Positions 15,095 through 23,931 of a DNA stretch of 64,000 nt are shown here, piece after piece. Below the pieces are notes generated by a model. That model searched no databases. It worked only from the letters and a program-made list of their open reading frames with translations, and was not told where the DNA came from. The DNA is taken from contig NZ_JABBFZ010000015.1 of the NCBI RefSeq assembly GCF_012927125.1, positions 124,001 through 188,000 of the forward strand, read 5' to 3'. Numbering within the stretch: the first letter of the stretch is position 1; every line of letters begins with the position of its first letter. The translations under genes and the position numbers were made by a program. The DNA comes from Paraburkholderia antibiotica. Its GTDB lineage: Bacteria > Pseudomonadota > Gammaproteobacteria > Burkholderiales > Burkholderiaceae.

Positions 15095-17686
15095 TCAAAC
15101 GACCACGTTCACGAGACGGCCCGGCACCACGATGATCTTCTTCGGCGCCTTGCCTTCGCTGAACTTGGCGACCATTTCGTGCGCGGCCGCCTGCTGTTCG
15201 ATCGCTTCGCGCGACGCGTCCTTCGCCACCGTGATCGCGCCGCGCACCTTGCCGTTGACCTGCAGCACGAGTTCGATCTCGGCCTGCTCCAGCGCCTTCT
15301 CGTCGACCTTCGGCCACGGCGCGTCGAGCAGCGTGCCGAATTCGTCAGCGAAACCGAGTTCCTGCCACAGCTGGAAGGTCAGGTGCGGGACGACCGGGTA
15401 CAGCACGCGCAGCATCACGCCGTAGGTTTCACGCAGCACGGCCGGTTGCGCGCCCTTCGCGCTGTCGAGCGCGTTGAGCATCTTCATCGCGGCCGACACC
15501 ACCGTGTTGTACTGCAGACGCTGATAGTCGAAGTCGGCCTGCTTCAGCACGCTATAGATTTCGCGGCGCAACACCTTGTCGGTTTCGCTGAATTGCGCGG
15601 CGTCGAGCGTACCGCCCGCGCGCAGCACGGCTTCATTCGCGGAACCGAAATTCCACACGCGACGCAGGAAGCGGCTCGCGCCTTCGACGCCCGAACCCGA
15701 CCATTCGAGCTGCTGCTCGGGCGGTGCCGCGAACATCACGAACAGACGCGCGGTGTCCGCGCCGTGCTGGTCGATCAGCATCTGCGGGTCGACGCCGTTG
15801 TTCTTCGACTTCGACATCTTCTCGACGCCGCCGAGCACGACCGGCTGGCCGTCCGCGTTCAGCACCGCGCCGACCGGACGGCCCTTGTCGTCGAACGACA
15901 CGGTGACGTCCGCCGGGTTGTACCAGGTCTTCTTGCCCGCGTCGTTTTCGCGGTAATAGGTTTCGTTGAGCACCATGCCCTGGGTGAGCAGGTTCTTCGC
16001 CGGTTCGCCGAACTTCACGAGGCCGAGGTCGCGCATCACCTTCGCCCAGAAGCGCGAGTACAGCAGGTGCAGGATCGCGTGCTCGATGCCGCCGATGTAC
16101 TGATCCATCGGCGCCCAGTAGTCGGTGCGCTCGTCGACCATCGTCTTCGCATCCGGCGACGCATAGCGGTAGAAGTACCACGACGAATCGACGAAGGTGT
16201 CCATCGTGTCGGTTTCGCGCTTCGCCGCGCCGCCGCAGGTCGGGCAGGAGCAGTTCACGAACGCTTCGGACTTCGCGAGCGGATTGCCCGTACCGTCCGG
16301 CACGAGGTCTTCCGGCAGCACGACCGGCAGATCCTTCTCCGGCACCGGCACGTCACCGCACTTCGGGCAGTGGATGATCGGAATCGGCGTGCCCCAGTAA
16401 CGCTGGCGCGACACGCCCCAGTCACGCAGACGCCACGTGATCTGCTTGTCGCCGAGGCCGAGTTCCTTCAGATCGCCGGCGATCCGGTCGACCGCTGCTT
16501 CATACGCAAGACCGTCGTACTTGCCGCTGTTCACCAGCGTGCCGGTCTTCTCGCCGTACCACTCTGCCCAAGCTTCCGTCGAGAATGCCTTGCCTTCGAC
16601 CGCCACCACCTGTTTGATCGGCAGACCGTATTTCTTCACGAACGCGAAGTCGCGCTCGTCGTGCGCCGGCACGCCCATCACCGCGCCTTCGCCGTAGCTC
16701 ATCAGCACGTAGTTGCCGATCCACACTTCGACCTGTTCCTGCGTCAGCGGATGCGTGACGTAAAAGCCGGTGGCCATGCCCTTCTTTTCCATCGTCGCGA
16801 CATCGGCTTCGGCCACACCGCCGCGCTTGCATTCGTCGATGAACGCCTGCAGTTCCGGCTTGTCCTGCGCGAGACGCGTGGCGAGCGGATGCTCGGCGGC
16901 GATCGCGCAGAAGGTCACGCCCATGATCGTGTCGGCGCGCGTGGTGAACACGCGCAGCAGCTTCTGTTCACCGTCGATTTCATACGGGAAGCCGAAGTTC
17001 ACGCCGAAGCTCTTGCCGATCCAGTTCTGCTGCATGATCTTCACGCGCTCGGGCCAGCCGAGGCCGTCGAGATCGTTCAGCAGTTCGTCCGCGTACTGCG
17101 TGATGCGCATGTAGTACATCGGGATTTCACGCTTTTCGACGAGCGCGCCCGAGCGCCAGCCGCGCCCGTCGATCACCTGCTCGTTCGCGAGCACGGTCTG
17201 GTCGACCGGATCCCAGTTGACGGTGCCGGTTTTCTTGTACGCGATGCCCTTTTCGAGCATCTTCAGGAACAGCCACTGGTTCCACTTGTAGTAGTCCGGG
17301 CTGCAGGTCGCGACTTCGCGCGACCAGTCGATCGCGAGGCCCATCGACTGCATCTGCTTCTTCATGTAAGCGATGTTGTCGTAGGTCCACTGCGCGGGCG
17401 GCACGTTGTTGGCCATCGCCGCGTTTTCCGCCGGCATGCCGAACGCGTCCCAACCCATCGGCATCAGCACGTTGTAGCCGTTCATCCGCAGATAGCGGTA
17501 CATCACGTCGTTGATCGTGTAATTGCGCACGTGGCCCATGTGCAGCTTGCCCGACGGATACGGCAGCATCGAGACGCAGTAGAACTTGGGCTTGTCGGTG
17601 GATTCCGTCGTCTTGTACGCGTCGATGGCGCGCCATTGCCCTTGCGCGGCGGCTTCGACGTCGGAGGGAACGTATTTTTCGTGCAT
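15095..17686 (-). CDS. leuS: Leucyl-tRNA synthetase
   Basis: An 863-residue class Ia synthetase charging tRNA-Leu. The HIGH motif appears as HMGH (residues 49-52, in PSGKLHMGHVRNY) and KMSKS is intact (about residue 620, VEKMSKSKNNGVDPQ). A zinc-ribbon-like insert (HCPKCGDVPVPE, then CSCPTCGGAAKRE) and the CP1 editing domain with GVPAHDERDFAFVKKYG are visible. Length equals E. coli LeuS (860). It starts the leuS-lptE-holA unit; exbD lies 202 bp upstream on the same strand. Confidence 0.98.
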   Translation of the reverse strand: MHEKYVPSDVEAAAQGQWRAIDAYKTTESTDKPKFYCVSMLPYPSGKLHMGHVRNYTINDVMYRYLRMNGYNVLMPMGWDAFGMPAENAAMANNVPPAQWTYDNIAYMKKQMQSMGLAIDWSREVATCSPDYYKWNQWLFLKMLEKGIAYKKTGTVNWDPVDQTVLANEQVIDGRGWRSGALVEKREIPMYYMRITQYADELLNDLDGLGWPERVKIMQQNWIGKSFGVNFGFPYEIDGEQKLLRVFTTRADTIMGVTFCAIAAEHPLATRLAQDKPELQAFIDECKRGGVAEADVATMEKKGMATGFYVTHPLTQEQVEVWIGNYVLMSYGEGAVMGVPAHDERDFAFVKKYGLPIKQVVAVEGKAFSTEAWAEWYGEKTGTLVNSGKYDGLAYEAAVDRIAGDLKELGLGDKQITWRLRDWGVSRQRYWGTPIPIIHCPKCGDVPVPEKDLPVVLPEDLVPDGTGNPLAKSEAFVNCSCPTCGGAAKRETDTMDTFVDSSWYFYRYASPDAKTMVDERTDYWAPMDQYIGGIEHAILHLLYSRFWAKVMRDLGLVKFGEPAKNLLTQGMVLNETYYRENDAGKKTWYNPADVTVSFDDKGRPVGAVLNADGQPVVLGGVEKMSKSKNNGVDPQMLIDQHGADTARLFVMFAAPPEQQLEWSGSGVEGASRFLRRVWNFGSANEAVLRAGGTLDAAQFSETDKVLRREIYSVLKQADFDYQRLQYNTVVSAAMKMLNALDSAKGAQPAVLRETYGVMLRVLYPVVPHLTFQLWQELGFADEFGTLLDAPWPKVDEKALEQAEIELVLQVNGKVRGAITVAKDASREAIEQQAAAHEMVAKFSEGKAPKKIIVVPGRLVNVVV

Positions 17687-17888
17687 GGTGTGATGGGATC
17701 GCTAGGTTCGGTGCTTTCGCACCGGCCTTGGTGCTCTGCAGAATGTAGTGGCGTCGTTTCCCCTTCGGCGGGGAAAGGGCTGATTATACCGTCCACGGAC
17801 GGGCGCGCCGCGCGGCGTGGTGCGCGGCTGGCCGTGCCGGATCCGGCAACGCGGCGCGCGCGGCGGTGCTCGGGACGTCCGGTGGCGC

Positions 17889-18320
17889 TCAGTGTTGCGC
17901 GCCGGGCGGCGGCGGGTCCGTGACGAAGCCGATCCGTTCGAGCCCCGCCTGCTGCGCGGCCCCCATCACCTGCGCGATGACCTCGTAGCGCGTCGAACGC
18001 TCCGCGCGCAACTGGATTTCCGGCTGCTCCGATTGCTTGCCGGCCTTGGCGAAGCGCTCGCGCATCTGCGCGAGCGTGATCGGCTGGGCATTCCAGTAGA
18101 GCTGCCCAGCGCCGTCGATGGACAGTGCGATGGTTTGCGGGGTCTGACGCGCGGGGGCCGCCGCGACCTTCGGCAGGTCCAGCCGGATCGCGTGCGAAAA
18201 CAGCGGCGCGGTGATGATGAAGATCACCAGCAGCACCAGCATCACGTCGATCAGCGGCGTCATGTTGATCTCGGCCATCGGCGCGGCCGTCTGCTTCTTC
18301 TCGAGTCCGCCGAATGCCAT
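17889..18320 (-). CDS. exbD: ExbD/TolR-family biopolymer transport protein
   Basis: A 143-residue protein with one N-terminal transmembrane helix (about residues 22-42) containing the proton-relay aspartate in NMTPLIDVMLVLLVIFIITAP, then a periplasmic domain. This is the ExbD/TolR signature. With the preceding ExbB/TolQ-like gene it forms a proton-driven energiser for TonB- or Tol-type outer-membrane work. Which partner it energises is not shown; no tonB or tolA is adjacent. Confidence 0.88.
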   Translation of the reverse strand: MAFGGLEKKQTAAPMAEINMTPLIDVMLVLLVIFIITAPLFSHAIRLDLPKVAAAPARQTPQTIALSIDGAGQLYWNAQPITLAQMRERFAKAGKQSEQPEIQLRAERSTRYEVIAQVMGAAQQAGLERIGFVTDPPPPGAQH

Positions 18321-18427
18321 GTCGCCTCCTTGCGTCTGAGTCTGCTGGTGCGTTGCGGGTGCGCTGCGGATGTACTAGAGGTGCGTTACCTGGATCCGGT
18401 ATTGCCGGCGCCACACGCGCGGGCCAG

Positions 18428-19150
18428 TCAGCGCTGCGTCTCGTGGGCCGAGGCCGGCTGCGCGCGCAATGGCGCCGGCGCGTGCTCGGCCGGTGCGCAC
18501 ACATAAGCGTGCAGATCGTGCGCGAAGCCGTCGAGTTCCTCGCACAACTGCCGCACCAGACGACCCAGCACGTTATACGCGAGCACCGCCGGAATCGCGA
18601 CCACCAGACCAAATGCGGTCATGATCAGCGCCTCGCCGACCGGCCCGGCGACGTTCTCGATCTGCGCCTGCCCGCTCGCCGCGATGCTGCCGAGCGCGTG
18701 ATAAATACCCCACACGGTGCCGAGCAGCCCGACGAACGGCGCAGTGCTGCCGACCGACGCCAACAGCACCTGGCCGAACTCGAGCCGCCGCTGCGATGCG
18801 TTGAGCGCCTGGCGCAGCGCCCGAAGCACGCGTTCGCTACGTTCGACACGCGCGAGCAGCGCACCCGGAATATCGACCTCGGCCGCATGCAGGGCCGCTT
18901 CGGCGAGCGGCACGAAAACGCGCTCGCGGTCGGTGCGGCGCAGGACGGCGACGCCTTCGGCGAGCGTCGGCGCCTGCCAGAAGCGCGCGATCGCCCGTGT
19001 GGCCTGGCGTTTCGCGCGCGTCAGAATCCAGCTCTTGACGATCAGAAAGCACCAGCTCGCAATCGACATGGCCAGCAGCACATATGCGACACCATGCGTG
19101 ATCGCATCGCTGGTTTGCAGGTAATGGATGATGCCGCTGCTGCCTGCCAT
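18428..19150 (-). CDS. exbB: MotA/TolQ/ExbB proton channel family protein
   Basis: A 240-residue membrane protein with three helices (near residues 17-37, 140-160 and 175-195) and the family core GSTAPFVGLLGTVWGIYHALG followed by GPVGEALIMTAFGLVVAIPAVLAYN. It pairs with exbD 107 bp downstream to form the ion-conducting motor. The ATG at 19150 is chosen over an upstream in-frame extension because it gives the family-type N-terminus. The pair sits between dapB and leuS, a conserved Burkholderia order by recall. Confidence 0.88.
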   Translation of the reverse strand: MAGSSGIIHYLQTSDAITHGVAYVLLAMSIASWCFLIVKSWILTRAKRQATRAIARFWQAPTLAEGVAVLRRTDRERVFVPLAEAALHAAEVDIPGALLARVERSERVLRALRQALNASQRRLEFGQVLLASVGSTAPFVGLLGTVWGIYHALGSIAASGQAQIENVAGPVGEALIMTAFGLVVAIPAVLAYNVLGRLVRQLCEELDGFAHDLHAYVCAPAEHAPAPLRAQPASAHETQR

Positions 19151-19223
19151 CTGACCTCGCCGTCGGAAAGTGACTTCGGAGGGCGCGCCGCCAAGGCGCG
19201 GCCCTGTTACGCCACGAGCCCGC

Positions 19224-20021
19224 TCAACGCAGGCCGAGCACGTCCTGCATGTCGAAGAAGCCGGTGTCGTGGCCTTCGAGGAAGCGTACCGCACGCAGCG
19301 CGCCTTGTGCATACGACAGACGGCTCGCCGATTTGTGGGTGATTTCGATGCGCTCGCCGATGCCCGCGAACAGCACCGTATGATCGCCGACGATGTCGCC
19401 GCCGCGAATCGCGGAGAAACCGATCGTCGACGGATCGCGCTCGCCCGTCACGCCTTCGCGGCCATAGACCGCGCAGTCGTCGAGCTTGCGGCCGAGCGCG
19501 TCGGCGATCACCTCGCCCATCGTCAGCGCGGTGCCGGACGGCGCGTCGACCTTGTGGCGATGATGCGCCTCGATGATCTCGATGTCGTAGCCGGTCGAAA
19601 ACTGTTTGGCCGCGTATTCGAGCAGCTTCAGCGTGACGTTCACGCCGACGCTCATGTTCGACGCGAAGACCACGCCGACCTTCTCCGCCGCCGCGCGCAA
19701 CTGCGTCTTCTGGGCGTTGTCGAAGCCGGTGGTGCCGATCACCATTTTCACGTTGTGGCGCTGCGCGGCTTCGAGGTGTTTCAGCGTCGCGTCGGGGCGC
19801 GTGAAGTCGATCAGGTAGTCGGATTCGGCGAACACGCGCTCGATGTCGTCGGACAGCAGCACGCCGGTCTGCTTGCCGAGAAGCGCGCCGGCGTCCTGGC
19901 CCAGCTGCGCGGCGCCGGTACGGCAAAGCGCGCCGGACAACGTCGCGTCGCTATCGTTGAGAACGGTTTCGATCAGCATGCGGCCCATACGGCCCGATGC
20001 GCCAGCAATGGCAATTTTCAT
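19224..20021 (-). CDS. dapB: 4-hydroxy-tetrahydrodipicolinate reductase
   Basis: A 265-residue NAD(P)H-dependent reductase of the lysine/diaminopimelate pathway. The nucleotide-binding loop GASGRMG is at residues 7-13; the catalytic segment EAHHRHKVDAPSGTAL holds the histidine and lysine that act on substrate; IGTTGFDNAQK and ASNMSVGVNV are also conserved. Start at 20021 gives the Rossmann strand MKIAIAG at the N-terminus. It shares the strand with bamE upstream and exbB downstream. Confidence 0.96.
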   Translation of the reverse strand: MKIAIAGASGRMGRMLIETVLNDSDATLSGALCRTGAAQLGQDAGALLGKQTGVLLSDDIERVFAESDYLIDFTRPDATLKHLEAAQRHNVKMVIGTTGFDNAQKTQLRAAAEKVGVVFASNMSVGVNVTLKLLEYAAKQFSTGYDIEIIEAHHRHKVDAPSGTALTMGEVIADALGRKLDDCAVYGREGVTGERDPSTIGFSAIRGGDIVGDHTVLFAGIGERIEITHKSASRLSYAQGALRAVRFLEGHDTGFFDMQDVLGLR

Positions 20022-20528
20022 GACGGTGAGGATTCGAAAAGACACAACCGGGGATGGCCCCCGGCAAACGCGGCTCGGCACGCGCGCCGGCACAGACGGT
20101 CGGGCGCACGCGATCCGGCAAATTCGGATCGAGCAGCGCGCGGCAGCGGCAGCGCACGCTCGGGTGATGCTTTCGGCGGGCGAGCAAGACGGAGCGCTGA
20201 CCCGGTGTACCTGGCTTAACTGGCCGACCCGGCCCGCCCGATTGACGCGGCTGTCGGCCCATGCGGCCAACTCGAGCGCCATTCACGCGAGCGACCCATA
20301 CAGTCAGTCGATCCAGCCGGCACACTCGCGGCACCGCTTCAGGCGGCCCGGCGACCAACCGGCACAGGCAATTCCGGCGCAGGCAATTCGCTTAAGCAAA
20401 TTGCCCCAAGCAAATAACTACTCCAGCACCTGGCTCAGGCCCTACCCCGCCGCGACCCGCAGCGAGACAAATGCAAATCCGGCGGGCGCGCTCATCGCGC
20501 GCCCCGCCTTACAGCACGGACAACAGGC
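20022..20528. other. Non-coding gap between bamE and dapB with a terminator-like hairpin
   Basis: 507 bp with no convincing gene. Near the bamE stop, GGCGGGCGCGC/GCGCGC(C)CCGCC (20481-20508) can fold with one bulge and a CATCG-type loop, and on the minus strand is followed by GGATTTGCATTTG, so it may end the bamE transcript. Two short direct copies of CAGGCAATTC lie near 20365-20390. Confidence 0.45.
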
Positions 20529-21386
20529 TCACTCGCCCGAGTTCGACGACGAACCGGTTGCCGGCGCGGTCAACGGCGCGTTCAGCGTCGGGCCGCTCTG
20601 CGAACCGGTCGGGCCGACCGGATTGTTCCCGGTGGACGGAGTCGGCGGCGCCGGACGATGGAACTGGAATTGCGGCTGGCCGCCGCTCGTCGGACCTTGC
20701 GTCGGAATCCCGCCGGCGTTCGCTCGCGGCGCGCTCGAACGCACGGACGACGGACCGTTCGATGACGACGACACCGCGTTGGTCGCGCGATTGGCGGCCT
20801 GAGCCGCTTCAGCGTTGGCGTCCGTGGACGGCGTGGCGACCTGCGCGGCACCCTCGACCGACGGCGAGCGGGTCGTGTCGATCTGCGCCGGAGCGGCTGC
20901 GGCGGCGGCTGCGGCGGCGTCGCTGGCGGCCACGGCATTCGCGGCCTCGGCGGCGCTCGTTGCGCGCACTGGCGCCGCATTCGGCCGACGGCCACGACGA
21001 TCGCCGTCGATTTCAGCCAGCAATTCGAGATTGCTCGGCAGATCCTCGCCGCCCGTCCAGTGGCTCACGATATCGCCCGAGAAGAACACGACGAAGTCGC
21101 GCTGCTGCACGATCGATGTCGAGCCGCGCTTGAAATAGAACACGTAATCCCAGCGATCCGCGTGGAACATGTCGGTCAGCAGCGGCGTGCCGAGCAGCTG
21201 GCGCACCTGCGCGCGCGACATGCCGACCTTCATCTGGTTGGCCATTTCCTGCGAGACGAAATTGCCTTGCACGACCGTAATCCGGTACGGCGTAATACGT
21301 TGGGCGATCCGCTGGGTGAGGCTGTCGTACGTGGAACATCCGGCAAGAACCGCGACAGTCGCAACAGCGATCAAGGTACCCCGCAT
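20529..21386 (-). CDS. bamE: Outer-membrane assembly lipoprotein BamE with long low-complexity tail
   Basis: A 285-residue lipoprotein. The lipobox LAGC places the lipidated Cys at residue 17; the next 100 residues hold the SmpA/OmlA fold with NQMKVGMSRAQVRQLLGTPLL and DRWDYVFYFKRG. BamE is a BAM-complex subunit for beta-barrel insertion. The usual length is about 110-130; here about 150 extra residues rich in Ala, Ser, Pro, Asn and Gln follow, probably disordered in the periplasm. The start at 21386 follows a GGGGGAG Shine-Dalgarno. It is divergent from fur. Confidence 0.9.
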   Translation of the reverse strand: MRGTLIAVATVAVLAGCSTYDSLTQRIAQRITPYRITVVQGNFVSQEMANQMKVGMSRAQVRQLLGTPLLTDMFHADRWDYVFYFKRGSTSIVQQRDFVVFFSGDIVSHWTGGEDLPSNLELLAEIDGDRRGRRPNAAPVRATSAAEAANAVAASDAAAAAAAAAPAQIDTTRSPSVEGAAQVATPSTDANAEAAQAANRATNAVSSSSNGPSSVRSSAPRANAGGIPTQGPTSGGQPQFQFHRPAPPTPSTGNNPVGPTGSQSGPTLNAPLTAPATGSSSNSGE

Positions 21387-21539
21387 GCGGCTCCCCCGGT
21401 AAATCAGTTGAGATTTAGAAATCATTTCACTCACCGTGCGGGCCCTCTCACGGGCCGCGCTCATTCCATCGAAGATGACCAGAACGGCAAAAACACATTA
21501 CTATGAGAGCCCAGCATTGTACTCTAGGGATCCCTTGTC

Positions 21540-21968
21540 ATGACCAATCCAACCGATCTCAAGAATATCGGGCTCAAGGCGACCCTTCCGCGCCTCAAAA
21601 TCCTTGAGATTTTTCAGCATAGCCCGGTGCGTCACCTGACCGCCGAAGACGTGTACCGCAACCTCCTGCACGAAGAACTCGATATCGGCCTCGCCACCGT
21701 GTATCGCGTGCTGACGCAATTCGAGCAGGCCGGCCTGCTTTCGCGCAGCAACTTCGAATCGGGCAAGGCGGTGTTCGAACTGAACGAGGGGTCGCACCAC
21801 GACCACCTCGTGTGCCTCGATTGCGGTCTGGTCGAAGAATTTTTCGACCCCGAAATCGAGAGCCGTCAGCAGTCCATTGCGAAGGAGCGCGGCTTCAAGC
21901 TGCAGGAACACGCGCTGGCGCTGTATGGGGCGTGTACTAAGGAGAATTGCCCGCATCGCAAGCACTGA
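21540..21968 (+). CDS. fur: Ferric uptake regulator
   Basis: A 142-residue Fur repressor. The winged helix covers residues 1-80 (LKATLPRLKILEIFQ, LTAEDVYRNLL, GLATVYRVLTQFEQAGLL). The metal-binding region GSHHDHLVCLDCGLVEEF is followed by the C-terminal CTKENCPHRKH. It represses iron-uptake genes when loaded with Fe(II). It is divergent from bamE with 153 bp between the starts, the classic arrangement in beta- and gamma-proteobacteria. No Fur box was confirmed in that gap. Confidence 0.97.
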   Translation: MTNPTDLKNIGLKATLPRLKILEIFQHSPVRHLTAEDVYRNLLHEELDIGLATVYRVLTQFEQAGLLSRSNFESGKAVFELNEGSHHDHLVCLDCGLVEEFFDPEIESRQQSIAKERGFKLQEHALALYGACTKENCPHRKH

Positions 21969-22009
21969 TGCGTCACTGGCCGCGCGGGAGCTAGCGGCCA
22001 GGCAATCGG

Positions 22010-22047
22010 AAAAGGCCCGGCCCGATGAAAATCGGCCGGGCCTTTTT
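22010..22047. terminator. Bidirectional terminator between fur and allA
   Basis: AAAAGGCCCGG(C)CCGAT pairs with ATCGGCCGGGCCTTTTT around a GAAA tetraloop, 42 bp after the fur stop. A- and T-tracts on both flanks allow use in either direction, serving fur and the converging allA. Confidence 0.9.
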
Positions 22048-22136
22048 GTTGCTGCATCTTGTTACTGCAAATTGTTGCTGGATTTGTTGCCGGCTGTGTC
22101 GCGAGAGGGTGAAGGCTCACGACCACAGCCTTGCCG

Positions 22137-22649
22137 CTAGGCCAGCACCTCGACACCCGCCTCGAACGCCAGCTGCACCGAGGCCTCAAGTTGCAATTCG
22201 TCACAATTCGGCACATCGCCGCCACGATCGACCACGACGAAATCGCTGATGCGATCGAGTGCGAGCAGCGGATGGTGCCAGACCCCTTTCGCGTAGTTGA
22301 CGCCTTGCCACGCGTCGGTCCAGAACGCGCGCAGGGCCGTCGGATCGAACTCGCCGGCCGGCGCGACCACCACCAGATAGCGCCCCGCCTGTAATGGAAT
22401 GAAAGCCTGGCTGCCCAGCGGATGGCGCTCCATCATCGCGATCTCGACCGGCAACGCGCGCGGCTGCGCGCGAAACAGGTTGATCAGCGGCCGGCCGCCC
22501 TGCTCGGTCACGTCGACGCGCGCGAGATCGTGATACCGCTCGGTCGTGCCGCCATTGATCGGAAAATGACGCGCGCCGTCGAGCTCGATCACGTCGCCGA
22601 ACGGCGCGAACGCGGCGCGCGTCAGGCGTTCCACCTGCAAGATCTTCAT
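22137..22649 (-). CDS. allA: Ureidoglycolate lyase
   Basis: A 170-residue AllA-family protein that splits ureidoglycolate into glyoxylate and urea. Family blocks: MERHPLGSQAFIPLQ, YLVVVAP and the conserved GVNYAKGVWHHPLLAL that forms the active site. Length agrees with AllA (about 160-170). It begins 13 bp after the allantoicase stop, so alc and allA form a two-gene ureide unit: allantoate to ureidoglycolate to glyoxylate. Allantoinase and xanthine or urate genes are not in the window. Confidence 0.93.
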   Translation of the reverse strand: MKILQVERLTRAAFAPFGDVIELDGARHFPINGGTTERYHDLARVDVTEQGGRPLINLFRAQPRALPVEIAMMERHPLGSQAFIPLQAGRYLVVVAPAGEFDPTALRAFWTDAWQGVNYAKGVWHHPLLALDRISDFVVVDRGGDVPNCDELQLEASVQLAFEAGVEVLA

Positions 22650-22662
22650 CTGCGCCGCTCCA

Positions 22663-23673
22663 TCAGACGACCTCGCCCCACAGGCGCAGACGCGACACGC
22701 CGCCGTCGGGGAAGATGTTGAACCGCACGTGCGTGACCGGCCCGAGCGCCGTGAGGTCGTCGGCGAACGTGTGCACATGATCCATCTGCAGCTTCTGTTC
22801 GCCGAGCAGCACCGGCCAGAACATCGCCTGCGTGACCAGCGAGTCGTCGGTGCCGCCCGTCACGTAAGCCGCCTGCAACGAACAGCGGTCCGGGAAATTG
22901 CCCTTGAAGTGCGCGGTATCGACCTCGACCCTGCGGATCACGCCCGGCCGCGCGAGCGCGACGATCGCCCAATCGTTGCCCGGCTCGCGACGGCGCCGGG
23001 TTTCCCAGCCGTCGCCCATGTTGACGCCGCGGCCCGGCATCAGCATCTGCGAGGCCGCGCCGAAATGCTGGTTGTTCGCGCCGACGAGGTACGCACCGTT
23101 TTCGATCGCCGCGAGATCGAGCAGCGTGCCGCGCTCGACGCGGCTCCAGTCGCGCTGCGGCTGGCCGTACACGCGCAGACGCGCGAGCCCGCCGTCCGGA
23201 TACAGGTTCACGCGCAGATGCGTGAACGGCCGCGCGTCGCTCACTTCGATGTAGTGATGCTGGTTGCCCTGCAGCGTGGTGGCCGGCACCAGCTCCTGCC
23301 AGTCGGTCTGCTCGGGCGGAATCTCGGCGTCGACATGGCAGGCGTCGATCGAAGCGGCCGGCGGGAAATTGCCGGTGAAGTGGCTGGTATCGAGATCGAC
23401 ACCGTGCACGACGCCCGGGCGCGCGAGACGGATCACGCAAAAGTCGTGGCCGGTCGTGCGCTTGCGACGGGTTTCCCAACCGTCCATCCACTTGCCGTGG
23501 TCGTCGTATTTGCCGGGGATGAACACCGCCGCCTGCGGCTCGAGCATGCGCTCCTTCGGCGCGAAGAATTCGTCGCTCGCGAGCAGCGCCTTGGCGCCGA
23601 GCCGCGGGTCGGCGAGATTCATGTAGCGGCGCGTGAAGGCAGGGGCGTTGGGGTCGAGAATCGGATTAGCCAT
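22663..23673 (-). CDS. alc: Allantoicase
   Basis: A 336-residue enzyme that hydrolyses allantoate to ureidoglycolate and urea. Two homologous beta-sandwich repeats are visible, each with a DGWETRR motif (around residues 60 and 220), then ARPGVVHGVDLDTSHFTGNFP in repeat 1 and ARPGVIRRVEVDTAHFKGNFP in repeat 2, and HLRVNLYPDGGLARLRVYG matched by HVRFNIFPDGGVSRLRLWG. That duplication is diagnostic for allantoicase. The start at 23673 (MANPILDP) has a weak Shine-Dalgarno but fits the family. Confidence 0.95.
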   Translation of the reverse strand: MANPILDPNAPAFTRRYMNLADPRLGAKALLASDEFFAPKERMLEPQAAVFIPGKYDDHGKWMDGWETRRKRTTGHDFCVIRLARPGVVHGVDLDTSHFTGNFPPAASIDACHVDAEIPPEQTDWQELVPATTLQGNQHHYIEVSDARPFTHLRVNLYPDGGLARLRVYGQPQRDWSRVERGTLLDLAAIENGAYLVGANNQHFGAASQMLMPGRGVNMGDGWETRRRREPGNDWAIVALARPGVIRRVEVDTAHFKGNFPDRCSLQAAYVTGGTDDSLVTQAMFWPVLLGEQKLQMDHVHTFADDLTALGPVTHVRFNIFPDGGVSRLRLWGEVV

Positions 23674-23931
23674 GATGTCGGTCGATAAAGCCTGCAAAGA
23701 GTCCTGGGGAAGCCGGCGGCTCGGCAGCGGCCGCCGGCGTGGCGATCGCGTGTCGGCGCGACCGCCTGGAACGGGAAACTGAAAACGGCACAACGCAGGA
23801 ACAGCGGAAAACAGAAAAGCGGGAACCTTGAAAAGCACGGAAAAGTGCAGCAAAGGGGCCAACGGTTAGTCCGGTCAGGCCAGACTCGCGGGCGGCCATC
23901 TGTCGTGGCCACTCACCGCGGCCGCCCGCCG

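Noticed and set aside
22663..23673. Gene duplication or assembly repeat within alc
   Set aside because: The two similar halves are the normal internal duplication of the allantoicase fold.
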